The notes under the pieces were generated by a model. The model ran no database searches and was not told where the DNA came from. It was given only the letters and a program-made list of their open reading frames with translations. Of a DNA stretch of 64,000 bases, positions 11,474 through 22,883 are shown piece after piece. Both the position numbers and the translations under genes were made by a program. The stretch comes from Paraconiothyrium sp. Pb-2020 (lineage: Eukaryota > Ascomycota > Dothideomycetes > Pleosporales > Didymosphaeriaceae), in the NCBI GenBank assembly GCA_022419385.1, contig JAJUBI010000006.1, positions 3,596,001 through 3,660,000 of the forward strand, read 5' to 3'. Position 1 is the first letter of the stretch; the number at the start of each line of letters is the position of its first letter.

Positions 11474-14016
11474 ATGGCAGAACAGCTCAAACCAGTGTTC
11501 GAAACGCTCAAAAACATCGGTCGTAAACCAAATCCCGGTTACTCAACAAAGGATGACAACTTCGAAGTGTGGACGCCTATGCCAATAAAGGTCAACGTAG
11601 TTGAAGAAACGAAGGAGATATTCCCGCCCGGCTTGGATCCTCCTACCGAGTTCGCAAATGCCCACTCATGCTCCTATTGTGCCAAGCTCATCATCGACAC
11701 GCGAGTCGATGAAAGCTACCACGAGCCTAGGAAGCGCAAATATGCTTGGTACTTCCAAAACACCGAATACGGAATCACTGAGATCTACGATGCAAGCGTC
11801 AACGGCTGTCTCTTCTTCAAAACGCTCTTTGCGCACGGAGGAGTGCACGTTGTCGACCCGCGACAACGCAATCTGGCTACCATCGAGAACCCACTGGAAC
11901 GCTTTATTGCGAAATGGGGCCAGGGCCGGCTGAGTCTGAGTATCGATACGGCCAAGGACGATTTCGACAATGTGAAGCGGATTCGTGCGAGCTGGATGCA
12001 CAGAAGCGTAAAAGGCGTCGACGAAAGATACTCGTGTAGGGTACCGAAGCCATACCCGGCCGCTTGGAATGTGTGTGCTTTGGAAGGTATGTTCAAACTT
12101 CTGCTGCTGTAACCTTGTATCTTACCCGTTTAGGAACTGAGGCAGCACAATGGGTGAAGTATCGGCCAGTTAATCAAGATTTGGGCTCCCCAGCTAGTCT
12201 TGAGGTGGCTAGGCAGTGCCTCGAGGAGTGTCATTCTACTCACGAGAGTTGTGGACGCGATCAATCCGTTGTCCCCTCTAGGCTTATTGAACTTACTCTC
12301 GATGGCCAGTTGAAGCTGGTCAACACGAATGGAAAGTTGTTTGACTATTGTGCGCTGAGTTACTGTTGGGGAGGCGACCAACCATACAAAACCACTGCCG
12401 ATAAACTGGAAGCCTACAAGGAGGGCGTTACCGTACCCGCAACAGCGAAGACGATACACGATGCGATTACTGTGACCAAGGGCTTGGGTCTGCGCCACAT
12501 TTGGATCGATGCATTGGTCATTGTTCAAGACGATGAAGCAGACAAAGTACGAGAACTCTCACGCATGCCTGGAATCTACAAAGGCGCTTTTGTGACACTT
12601 ATCGCATCGAGTGCGAGCAGCAGCACAGAGGGGTTCCTCCAAGAACGCAAATCCAACAGTTCAGTGTTCAAACTATCATTCAAGTGTCCGGATGGCGAGA
12701 TGTCTTTCTTATATCTTCATCAAGCTCCTCAAAAGTACGACGCCGGCGACCCAATCCTGAAACGGGCATGGTGTCTCCAGGAATCCATGCTGTCACCCCG
12801 TACTCTCAAATTCAGCAGAGACAGACTGTTCTGGAACTGCCATACGCCGCTTCAGACTATGAGCGAATCCGGATGGCGTGGCTTGACCAAACTTGATCCG
12901 CCTTCCTCTGACACTTCCAAACTAGGCGGAAACGGCACGAAAGTCTTTTCCTCGGCTACGGCATCCTCGACCAAAGAATACATTGTCTCACGGGTGAGCA
13001 ACGCATGGCCACCGAAAGACATCGATGATGCCATGCGAGAGTGGACACGGATCGTCGAGCAATACTCACAGCGTCGATTGACTGTATCTTCTGACAAGCT
13101 TGTTGCTCTAGCCGGTATCGCGGATGAGTTTGCACAAAACGTCCGGAGACACTGCCCTGAAAAGTCCGCTCAGTATGCCGCAGGTCTATGGCATTTTGAT
13201 CTGGCACGGCAACTTCTCTGGAAGCACCAAACGTGGTTCAGTCAACAATTGTCACCGCGTCCTACGGCATACCGCGCTCCGACATGGTCTTGGGCATCGA
13301 TAGACGACCCACTCCAGTTTATGGACCAGTGCCATCCTATTGTAGAAGTGCTCGGCGATCAAGTCAATCATAAGAACGCTAAGCTCCTTTATGGCGAGGT
13401 TACCTTTGCGCTACTCGCTGTTGTGGGCAGGATCAAGCAGGCCCGTCTGACAAAGGGCGGTACACGGATCCAAGATCCCCACATGCCTGGCTTCGAAGAT
13501 CTTGAGATCGCGTCTGTCGACCTTGACGCACTTGACCAGGGTAAACACAGCATCAGCAACATGAGCGTATGGCTCCTTGAAGCTGCAATTGGCCCCTGGA
13601 ACAGAACAGTTGGGCTAGTTCTCGCACCTGCGCAACTGCCAGATCAATCCGCATTCGGTGGCCCGCTTGCTCTCGTCGGCGCTGGAAGTACGGATAACGA
13701 GCCGCTGAACGCTTTCAGCTCCGCATACTGGGACGTCGAAAGCGAGGCGCTCGTTCACCTTAGGCGGAGGCCTACGCCGCGGCCGCCGCCACTTGAAGTT
13801 GAGGATTGGGACAGTAACGCGCGGCAGGAGATGCCGTATAATGGCTACTACTTCCGCCGCATGGGCTTTTTCGAGATGCTGGTCGACTTTCGGGAACGAG
13901 CGGAAGGACCGATGGATGGAGAGCAGCCTTCTTTCTTCGAGCAGGAACAGGATCCTAAAGTCGAGCATTTGAGTTGGTTTGATGACTGCCGGAAAAGAGC
14001 AGTGCTGTTGGTCTGA
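11474..14016 (+). CDS. HET-domain (heterokaryon incompatibility) protein
   Basis: Two exons (11474-12086, 12134-14016) give 831 residues. The 47-nt intron (gtatgt...tttag) joins two frames in phase. An N-terminal region of about 270 residues with a CSYCAKL motif precedes the HET domain (about 275-430): FDYCALSYCWGGDQ, then HIWIDALVIVQDD, then YKGAFVTLIASS. HET proteins trigger regulated cell death after non-self fusion or on signal from a partner. The second motif reads LVIVQDD where most members have a Cys (LCIIQDD). The C-terminal half has no recognised domain. Cytosolic; no membrane segment or signal peptide. Confidence 0.9.
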
Positions 14017-15276
14017 GATAGGTACTGTTTTGGACAGCGTGCTATAGTAGCCAATCCAACCACGAATGCGAACATTCGAACAGAGGCGCAGACTCAGCCG
14101 CACCCATTATGTAGGCAGCACACCTCGTGCTCTCCTTCTCCACCTGCACGTCCGTACCTTTGCATGTGTGCTCCCTCCGCGTGGTGTCACACCTCTTTAC
14201 GATTCGATGAATGATCAATGCCTTCCAACTAGCCTACGGACGACGCCACCGGACTCGCAGTCATCAGAGAACTCTGGGCACGCCCCAGCGTCCGGCGCCC
14301 AAAGATTCGGGCGAGCAAGCAGCCTTACGAGTATCGACTCTTGAATCTACCAACAGCTATTCGGCTTTTGATGCTGATGCCTGGCCGCGGAATAGAACCT
14401 TTGCGAGCTGGGCTTCGGCATATTGATCTTGCTGGATATAAAGACTGTACTTGATATGAAAGGGGACGTTGCAAATGCTGCAATTGCTCATTACTTGCGA
14501 AAGCAGCAATGCGGCGGATCGGAAGTATACCATATGAAGCGTTGTCGTATGTGTAGAACGAAAAACAGATTTTGCAATCATCTAATTAGGTAATTATACT
14601 GACCAACGCCTCATCCTTCTCTCTTTGGGAGGGGGTCTACCTAGAAACATCATTTACTGCAAAGGAAGTCATCGTGGTTATCTGATTAAGCAAAGAGCGC
14701 TACTGCACTTAAGCATGTGAATACATGTTTATTTGCACCAATAGATTATCGTCGAGAATTTTTTCTTGGACAGAATGTGTCACGGACTCTATATCTGTAT
14801 GATTGACGACTGGTATATTCGTAATAGTGTTGTATATTGCATCGATGGCGGACCTGGTAGCCATTAATATTTTGAGCATTTAGCGAGAGTGCAATTGAAG
14901 CATCGATTCTAACCCACACTCGCACCTCGTGAAAAACGAAGATTTTCCGCCAAAATGCAGCAACACAAGGTAGAAATCAGAGCCTACAACTACAAAACAG
15001 TACAAGTTCATCTATTCCCGCTGTGCAAATGCAAAAATATCATGAAGTGAGAAGGCACACACATTCTCATAATAATTGACTTTAAGGCCTCATTGTGAGC
15101 TCTCACGCTCGTCTCTGTCGATCCGAACGTACTTGTGCCTTTGCATGCCGCGTTTACAGCAATACACCGCACCTGCTACAACGCCCGTAGCCAAGACAAA
15201 CAAGGCTACCGACTGCAGGGTAACTCTTCGAAACGTCAGTTCTCCGTTTCAGTAAGGCGTCTCAGCGTACCACATC
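14017..15276. other. Intergenic, AT-leaning, no gene recognised
   Basis: About 1.26 kb between the convergent HET and nucleoside-hydrolase genes. Visibly AT-rich from about 14570 to 15080; short frames only. Confidence 0.6.
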
Positions 15277-16420
15277 TTACAGTTCGCCATGGCCTAGCTT
15301 CCCTGCCTTCTTGGAAAACCTGACAGCTGCGTCGACAAAAAGCCGGTCCAGCTCGGCGGCAGCAGTCGCATTGCTAGCTCTCAGACGGAGGTAATGCTGG
15401 TCTTTGGCCGTGGTGTCATACACCCATTCGTTCGAGCCATTAGCCAGAATCCTATTGTACCCGCGCTCGTTCCCGACCTCGAATGAGTTTCCAAGGCCGT
15501 TTGCGACGTAGAGCACTGTGAGAGGGTCCCAGCTCGATAGCGGCTTGCCGTATCCGTAGTAGATGTAGCCCTGTCTCACGGGGTCGTCGGCGAGCTGGCT
15601 TGCCATCAGAGGTCCACCAGATAGCACGTATTTACCCACATCGTCGCCGATGAACGTCATTTTCCCGTCCCAAGCATGGACAACGTGGGCAGTGAGGCCC
15701 GGGTCGGAACCCCAGAAGTTCCAGCTGTGGCCGGACGGATAGCCGCCGCCCATGATGGCGAGCTCGGCCACTTTGGCGTTGGCGAGCTCGCGGCCGCTGA
15801 GCGGCGAGTAGGCGTCGGCCGTGGAGTTGAGCAGCCCAGAAAGCTGGGCCGGTATCAGCACGTGTTCATCCTATAATAAGCTGCGAGTTGGAACGGCGTA
15901 CGTTGTCTAGGAAGCCTATGGAGGCGATGTAGACGCTCCCATCGGCGGATTCCGAAAGCAGTTTTCTGTACAGCTTTACCGGCTCCCATGCATCTTCCGC
16001 ATGGCCCCAGGGCAGACTGCCGCCCGACCAATGATAGGCTATCTTACTTGTGTACTCGCCAAGCTCGAAGTACCAGCTATCAAAGAAAGTCCTGTTGTTC
16101 AGGGGTCGAGGAATGCCAATTGGTACATCTGGAAGCCCATAGTGCGCGAGGATGGCAGACGCTGTGAGGGCGGAGAATTCACAACGCGTGTTGACGTTCA
16201 CGCCTAGGAGCCTCACGCCGGGTAGGGTTGCGCCGAGAAGCAGTGCGCTTGCATCGCTGCACCTCTTGTAAGCTTTATTATATGCGGTTGTTTAGCGACA
16301 GGATCGTGCGTACTCGACGTCGCTAAATAGATCAGTGTCGATGATTAGGTTTTTTTGCGCTGCGACCGTGATGGAGCCTGCGGCGGCAGCAGCAGCAGCG
16401 ACCGCTTTCAGGAGTTTCAT
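15277..16420 (-). CDS. Secreted nucleoside hydrolase (inosine/uridine-preferring type)
   Basis: Three exons (16420-16314, 16256-15902, 15870-15277) give 351 residues. Signal peptide MKLLKAVAAAAAAAGSITVAA. With the acceptor gtgcag the first join gives DTDLFSDVDDASALLLG, the Asp cluster that binds Ca2+ and the ribose; the alternative acceptor 6 nt upstream would insert two residues and break the motif. Downstream VNVNTRCEFSALTASAILAHYG also fits the family. The enzyme splits nucleosides into base plus ribose, here probably outside the cell for nucleoside scavenging or in host or microbe interaction. It lies between two HET genes on the opposite strand and may share a promoter with the HET gene starting at 16691. 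Confidence 0.9.
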
Positions 16421-16690
16421 GCTAGACACAAATTTGTTAGAGGTATGGAAAGGACGGAAGCGTGGAGGTTGAAGGCAACTGAGACGAGAGCCCCCGCCGA
16501 TTCGCCGATCTGTTTGGTGTTGCGCTGTTGTCTGCAACACTCGTGTAAGCGAGCACTGCTACTCGCATCACGTCATACCCTGGGTACGGATCACTGATTA
16601 CTGGTAGTGCCCGCTACGCGCTGGTGATTTCTTGGGGGCTATAAATGGGGGCTTTAGCCCGGTGCCCAGGGTGTTCATCATCAGCCCCAC

Positions 16691-18841
16691 ATGCTGGAAA
16701 CTCTTCGCTCGCTGATCCAACGCTTCTTCACAGCGAACACAGGCATTCTGAATCCCACTTACGCCTACTTCCCTCTGGATGCTTCTCTACGAGACATCAG
16801 GCTCGTGTATGTTCAGAGAGGGGAATGGAGCGACGAGATCAGATGCAGGCTTGCCGTTGTCAGCCTAGACTCCAACCCAGACTTTGAAGCCCTATCGTAT
16901 GCTTGGGGAAACGCGTCGCAGTCTGAATCGATTATCCTCAACCAAAAGCGCATCGAAGTCGGTGTCAATTTAGAATCTGCTCTTCGGCGACTGCGGAAAA
17001 CCAACGAAGATAGAGCACTGTGGGTAGATGCTATATGTATTAACCAGCGCGATGTGCAAGAGCGAAACGAGCAAGTGCTTCTCATGAAAGACATCTATCG
17101 CACGTGCCGCAACGTTCTGATATGGCTCGGCGACCCAGACAAGGACAGGGACACCGACGAGCATCCTAGCTCACCGCACGAATGGCTAACGGATTTCTCG
17201 CAAGCAGGCGCCGAGCTTGCCATCCACGCGGCCGACGAGAAAACAATGCTAGCATTCGAGCGGGACATCAAGACGTATTACCGCCTGCCCTTCGCGCTGA
17301 GACACAGCATGTCCATCGACCAGTACCTAGGCGCATATTGCTTGATGATCCGCCTCGCGCAGAACAAACACCTCGCAGAAAAAGACATCCCCTTCCTCCT
17401 CAACCACCATTCGTTCCACAGGTTCGTCCTCGCCCTCGACGAGATCATGCACTGCCAGTGGTGGTCCCGGCAGTGGGTGATCCAGGAGGTCGTTCTGCCG
17501 GCGACCGTCAAAGTCCACTTTGGGCAATTCGTGGCCCCCTGGGAGCTCTTCGGCCGGGCCGCACGCAACTACGAGTACCACCGCACCAGCTGCTGCGAGA
17601 ACCACTACACCCACCTCCAGTGGAACGACATCCGTCTTCTGGAGAACTTCAGCCGGACCGTGGCGCAGACAGACAACCTCAGAAGGAACTGGCACAAAGT
17701 AGCACGAGGGGAAAGCGGTGTTCTTGTTTCGCTGCGGCAGTTGCTGTGGAAGTTTCGCGATCGAAGCACAAGTGATCCACGAGACAAGATATACACGCTC
17801 GTCCCGCTGGTCAACCACTGGAACGGAGCGCAAGGCCTCACGCCTGACTATTACCCGACAGCGCAGCAAGTCTTCGTTACCGCAGCCAAGACGATCATCG
17901 CCGTCGACGACGCGCTAGAAATCTTGATGGGCACACAGGAGAAGCATCTGCCCGACCTACCCTCCTGGGTCCCCGACTGGACCAAAAAGCCCTCTCGGTT
18001 CGAGGAAGAGCGCCTCGAGCGATGCTGCCTCTTCCGCGCCGCGCTGCATCACAAGCTCGAGATTGACTTCATCTCCGACACGTGTGCCACAGTCAGCGGC
18101 GTCTACTTCGATGAAGTCAGTTCGACAGCCGAGATCATGGACTTCGCGCATGAGCACATGAGCCACCAGCTTTTTGCGTCGTGGTACTGGTTTGTCTGTC
18201 GGAACGGACACATCACTGGCGCCTATCCGAGTGGCGGAACCATACTGGAAGCGTACTGGCGTACACTGTGTCTGGACACCGTCCGCTCGGTCGACAACAT
18301 GGACATCGGCAATCGATACACTCGCTGTTCGGAGCACTATGTAAGAGAAGGCCAAGAGAATTGGATGGACGCAGAGGGTATGCCACTACTACGGCGAAGC
18401 GAGGATGATGATGCGCCGGATCACAGAGATGTGGTGCACAGTGCAAGGAACGCCACGGTCTTCAACGACGAAGAAAGGGTCACAGCGCCGCCGCCAACTT
18501 CACCGACACGCGGACATACAACCAGAAATAACGATACGTCTACAAGCTTTGTTGCGGTGGACTTTGCAATCTGCTCGGCGACGTGGAACCGCCGGCTTTT
18601 CTTCACAAGACGAGGTCTCATTGGCCTCGGCCCGCCGTCGATGGAGAAGGGCGACACGGTGCAGATCTTTGGCGGCGGCGCTATGCCCTTTGTGATTCGC
18701 AACGTTGGGCAGAGGAAAATACCTAGTGTGGGCGCAAAAACTTGTCACCAGTTACTTGGGGAGTGCTACGTGCATGGGATTATGGACGGCCAGGCAGTTG
18801 GAGAGTACCAGCAGCGGAAAGATACTACCTACTTAGTATAA
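16691..18841 (+). CDS. HET-domain protein, HET-6 type
   Basis: Single exon of 716 residues. The HET domain occupies about 55-270: FEALSYAWG, LWVDAICINQRDVQERNEQ, VLIWLGDPDKD, then WWSRQWVIQEVVLP. The C-terminus has the family ending RRGLIGLGPPSMEKGDTV followed by CYVHGIMDGQAV. Expected role is allorecognition-linked cell death. The start is the first Met of the frame, and the next motif follows within a normal distance. It is divergent from the nucleoside hydrolase with about 270 bp between starts. No frame damage seen. Confidence 0.92.
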   Translation: MLETLRSLIQRFFTANTGILNPTYAYFPLDASLRDIRLVYVQRGEWSDEIRCRLAVVSLDSNPDFEALSYAWGNASQSESIILNQKRIEVGVNLESALRRLRKTNEDRALWVDAICINQRDVQERNEQVLLMKDIYRTCRNVLIWLGDPDKDRDTDEHPSSPHEWLTDFSQAGAELAIHAADEKTMLAFERDIKTYYRLPFALRHSMSIDQYLGAYCLMIRLAQNKHLAEKDIPFLLNHHSFHRFVLALDEIMHCQWWSRQWVIQEVVLPATVKVHFGQFVAPWELFGRAARNYEYHRTSCCENHYTHLQWNDIRLLENFSRTVAQTDNLRRNWHKVARGESGVLVSLRQLLWKFRDRSTSDPRDKIYTLVPLVNHWNGAQGLTPDYYPTAQQVFVTAAKTIIAVDDALEILMGTQEKHLPDLPSWVPDWTKKPSRFEEERLERCCLFRAALHHKLEIDFISDTCATVSGVYFDEVSSTAEIMDFAHEHMSHQLFASWYWFVCRNGHITGAYPSGGTILEAYWRTLCLDTVRSVDNMDIGNRYTRCSEHYVREGQENWMDAEGMPLLRRSEDDDAPDHRDVVHSARNATVFNDEERVTAPPPTSPTRGHTTRNNDTSTSFVAVDFAICSATWNRRLFFTRRGLIGLGPPSMEKGDTVQIFGGGAMPFVIRNVGQRKIPSVGAKTCHQLLGECYVHGIMDGQAVGEYQQRKDTTYLV

Positions 18842-19749
18842 TGCGATATTTCACATACAATCAGATTTGGGATGGTTCAAATAATGCAGAGCCTTATGAT
18901 AAGACGGCCGGGCGACGATTGTATCGACAAATAAAAAAGAATCTAACAATACAAACACCACCTTCTCACCTCACCTTACACCATCCCATCCACACTCCCC
19001 CACCGTCGCCACCACCCTCCCAGGCGGTGCACACCCTACCAGACCACTCGACACGCTTGTCGCTTCCGGAGCACCCGTCGGAGCAACAACATCGCCACTC
19101 AAGACAACAACAAGCGTCTCCATCCACGACAACCCCTTCTCCCCCCTAGCGCGCAGCACGAAACTTAGCAAAACCGCCCGCACCCACCCATCGTTATAAC
19201 ACTCACGGTATCGTTATTGACAGTTATTAACAGTCACTCCCATTATTATACTAGCTATCTAGTAGCCTAAGTACTAGTATAGCTTTACTTTATTTTACTT
19301 CCCACGTATATACTAACTAAATAGGTTTATATTATTATTAGATAACTCCTATTAATATACTAAAACTAGCCAAGTTAGTATCAGAACCGCTACCATATAA
19401 ACCACACAGGAGGGCCTTAATCCGCGAAGCCAAATTCAGTCCAGGTTGGCGACGGCGGCCAGGCTAGACTCCTCCGTCACCCACCGCTAGCCTTCTCGCT
19501 CGGGGGTTCATAGGCATTGTCTTCGCTGCTGGATTATCAGTCATTGGTGAGAATTCATCTGGAATCAGTATGATGCAACTCGCTGATGATGCTAGCGTGG
19601 TATGTTTAGAGGCCATAGCTCGTGAAGAGGCATTCTCTGGGCGAGCACTATCAGTAACGATGATTGCTAGTTGGTAGCAATACAAATATCTTTGGCGAGT
19701 TCGAAAGTGTAGTATGCCTCAATCTATCTAGGCAGGATCGACAAACCGA
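18842..19749. other. Intergenic with repeat and AT-rich block
   Basis: Pyrimidine-rich stretch (about 18958-19150), then the second 56-bp repeat copy, then a strongly AT-rich, TA-rich segment (about 19235-19390). Next follows atggtagcggttctgatact read on the minus strand, which resembles an initiator-tRNA primer-binding site start (TGGTAGCGG). Consistent with a degraded retroelement remnant, but no coding part could be recognised. Confidence 0.45.
19179..19234 (+). repeat. 56-bp dispersed repeat, copy 2
   Basis: Same orientation and 52 of 56 bases identical to 11061-11116. This copy keeps C/G at all four differing sites. It abuts the AT-rich block on its right. Confidence 0.8.
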
Positions 19750-22194
19750 TCACGACACCGTGACCGTCGTATTGCCTCTCAAATCACTGGAGCTCGAACC
19801 GGCGTGCACAATGAAGTCTCCCTTCTCGACCACATACTTCATCCTGATATCCCACACTCCCCAGTCCTTGACCTCTAAGTCGACGCTGACATCGACCGTC
19901 TCACCTGCTTTGACGAGCACCTTCTTGAAACCCTTGAGCTGCTTGTTAGGCACCACGACCGAGGCGATGACGTCCTGGATGTAGAACTGCACAACCTCCT
20001 TTCCGTCCACAGGCGATGTGTTGGTGATGCTGACGCTCGCAGTGATGGTGTCATCCGCCGAAGCTGTGCTCTTCGACAGGGAAACATTGGAGTACGTGAA
20101 GTTGGAGTACGAAAGACCGTATCCGAACTCGTAGAGCGCCTCAGGCGTGCCAAATACGTACGAGCTTCCAAACTTCAGCGTACCGTTGTCATATATCTCC
20201 CCCGGGTTGGGAGCAGAGCTTCCAGCGAATCGGCCTGAGTTGAGGTAGTCGTAGAAGACAGGAAGACTGCCGACATCGTGGGGAATCGATACGGAGAGCT
20301 TGCCCGAGGGGTTGACGTCTCCGAAAAGCACGTCTGCGAGCGCAGCACCGCCCTGCTCACCGGGGTAAAACTGCTGGATCAGTGCCGATGCCTCATCAGA
20401 GATCCAAGGCTCCGTCACAGGCTTGCCGCTCTGGAACACGACGACGACGGGCTTGCCTGTGTCGATGATAGCCTTGACGAGGTTCGCCTGGGCGCCGACG
20501 AGCTTAAGGACGTTCACGTCGATGTGTTCGCCGGTCGTGGCATTGAGGCCAGTCCAGAGCTCACCTTGGTCTCGTGACCAAGTTCCTACAACCACGACGG
20601 CGACGTCGGCGGCTTCGGCGGCGGAGACAGCCTCCGGGAAGCCGGACTCGTCGGTTGACCAGCGCTCGCAGCCTTGCGCGTAGGTCACGGTGCCTGTAGA
20701 GGCATTGCGAATGCCTTGCAGAGGGTTGACGTTCTGGGCATTGTATTGCGAGCGGTAAACGACGTAGTCTCCGAACTAAAAGAATCAGTGCATTTCTTGT
20801 ACTAAGGACATATTGGAACTTACGTTGACGAAGTCGGCCATCGGGCCAATGACGGCGATGTTGGCACTCTTCTTCAGGGGGAGAGTTTGCTTCTTGTTCT
20901 CCAGGAGCACGATCGATTCTGCATCGAGCTGCCGCGCAAGCTTCACACTCTCGGTCTTGTGGGGGAAACCACTGGTGCCATTCGTCCCATTACTGGCACC
21001 AAGTCCAGGGTACGGGTTCTCGAACAGGCCCAGAGCGAACTTAGCGCGAAGCTGTCGTGCAACAGCTGTGTTGACGACCTCAATGTCGAGCTTTCCGGCC
21101 TTCACAAGCTCGGGGATGTTGGCGAAGTTGTAGCTGCCTCCGCCCATTTCGACATCGTTTCCCGCTGGGAGTGCATACAGAGTGATAGCTTCACTGTCAA
21201 CGGCGTCCCTCTGACCGCCACCTCTCGGCGTGCAGCTGCACATCTTGAAGGCGCAGCAGATACGGTCAGTCGCGCCAGCATCGGATGTCAACCAGTACTT
21301 GTAGCCCCACTCCTCGCGGAGGATCTCGGTCATCATGTGGTAGTCCGCAATGGTGGGGATGCCATCGTAAGAGTTGTAGGAACCCATGATGCTGTATGCT
21401 CCAGCATCGATGATGGCACGCTTGAAGGACGGCAGCCAAGTTGTTCTGAGCTCGCGCTCTCCGCCGTGCACTGGCCCAGTGTTGAGACCTTGTTCGGGTG
21501 CGGAAAACCCAGCGAAATGCTTGATTGTCGCGCTGACATCGTGGTCTTGCACTCCAACCACATAGCTGTAGGCCATTTCACCCACCAGGTGTGGGTCTTC
21601 ACCGTACGTCTCCTCGACACGTCCGTACCGGAGTTCGCGAGCGAGATCTGCAAGAGGAGCAAAAACTTGATTGACACCAATCGTCTTGGACTCATCGGCA
21701 ATTATGCGAGCCATCTGCTCAATGAGCTCTGTGTCCCATGAACAAGCTTGTGCAATCGGGCTGTTGAAGATAGTGGCATTACCGATGAGTAGGCCGTGGA
21801 TACCCTCCGTTTGCACGAAAGCTGGAATACCGAGCGTGGTGTTCTTGACGAGGTAATCCTGGGCTTTCCTGACACCTTCAGCGACCCAGTCCGGGGGAAT
21901 TGCGTATCCTACGTAGAATTGCCCGGCTCTGTTGGCCATGTTCCAGGCCAAGCCAGTATAGTTGAAGGCATTGGAGGTCGTGTTGATCCAGTTTGAAAAG
22001 TCGCCCTGAACCAGCTGCGCAGTCTTCTCCTCAACGGTCATCCGCGAGAGGAGATCAGCTACACGGTCGTCCACCGAGGCATTGGGATCCTTGTAGGTGG
22101 CATTGGCGGCCGCCTGCCTGCGAGAAAGATCGTACGAGGCAGCTGGCACGGCAGCAAGGAGGAAGAGCGATGCTCTCATGATGAAGGAGGCCAT
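19750..22194 (-). CDS. Secreted GH3 glycosidase (beta-glucosidase type)
   Basis: Two exons (22194-20824, 20775-19750) give 798 residues. Leader MASFIMRASLFLLAAVPAAS. GH3 landmarks: DDRVADLLSRMTVEEK, RYGRVEETYGEDP, KHFAGFSAPEQG, and WLTSDAGATDR with the nucleophile Asp at about residue 303, followed by the C-terminal alpha/beta sandwich and a fibronectin-III-like end (about 690-798). The 48-nt intron joins ADFVN to FGDYVVYRS in phase. Expected to remove terminal beta-linked glucose (or xylose) from oligosaccharides outside the cell. Nucleophile context SDAGA rather than SDWGA leaves the exact substrate open. Divergent from the sugar transporter at 22884. Confidence 0.92.
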
Positions 22195-22538
22195 TGCGAA
22201 GTACTGCGTCTCATGACCTCGCCGCAATGGCAGCGGAGGCCTCCATAGTTATGGAGCTCCAAGACGAGGACTTTTTTTTTGTACAGGCACATTTCTCCGC
22301 CGACCAGGAAATGCTTGCTGCACGTCTTTTGCCGGGCGCGTCTGCAAGGGCAGTAGCTCATCTCTCGTTGCGACGGCGCCGATCGCTTTGCATCCGCATA
22401 TTGTTTTCCCCGGAGCTCTTGCTATATGACGCCGAACACGCACAGGCAGGTTCTGGAATTCGGCAAGATTGTACAAATCTCGGTGCACGATATGCCAGGG
22501 GAAATGGCGGAGGAGTGAATGATTGGCGGAAACAATAG

Positions 22539-22597
22539 CCCCGGGGCGGGGAGCATCACGCCCCGCTCGCGCATCCCCAGGCCTCGTTGAACCCCAG
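22539..22597. promoter_or_regulatory. Cluster of CreA/Mig1-like sites in divergent promoter
   Basis: Six matches to the CreA consensus SYGGRG in 59 bp: CCGGGG at 22541 on + and its mirror at 22539 on minus, GCGGGG at 22546 (+), and minus-strand sites at 22561-22566 (GCGGGG), 22575-22580 and 22592-22597 (both CTGGGG). They lie between the GH3 and transporter starts, about 345 bp upstream of the GH3 ATG and about 290 bp upstream of the transporter ATG. Carbon catabolite repression is inferred from the motif only. Confidence 0.6.
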
Positions 22598-22883
22598 GAT
22601 TTAGCGCGAACGTGCATCACGCGCGAGCAGGTGAGCTGCACGCCTTCCTCGCGAGACTGCTGTCCTGGAAACTAGGGAGGTCTTCCGCCTCTAGAACCCG
22701 GTGGCTGGACGGGAAGGATGTCACCGTTGGCCATTGGACGGACGCCGCTGCACGGCCATGGACGTTGCACTGCGTTTTATATGTCCATGGTCCCACTCGC
22801 TTTTCCGCGCAGACGCACCTCGTCTTCATTTTTCCTGCCCTAAGCATTGTGTTGGTGGAGCTGAGTAGCTCTGAAGCTTCGCC

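Noticed and set aside
16250..16260. Upstream acceptor (caagag) for the nucleoside hydrolase first intron
   Set aside because: It adds two residues inside the Asp cluster; the gtgcag acceptor gives the canonical DVDDA.
17182..17775. 197-codon frame inside the second HET gene
   Set aside because: Shadow frame of the confirmed HET coding sequence, Arg/Pro-rich.
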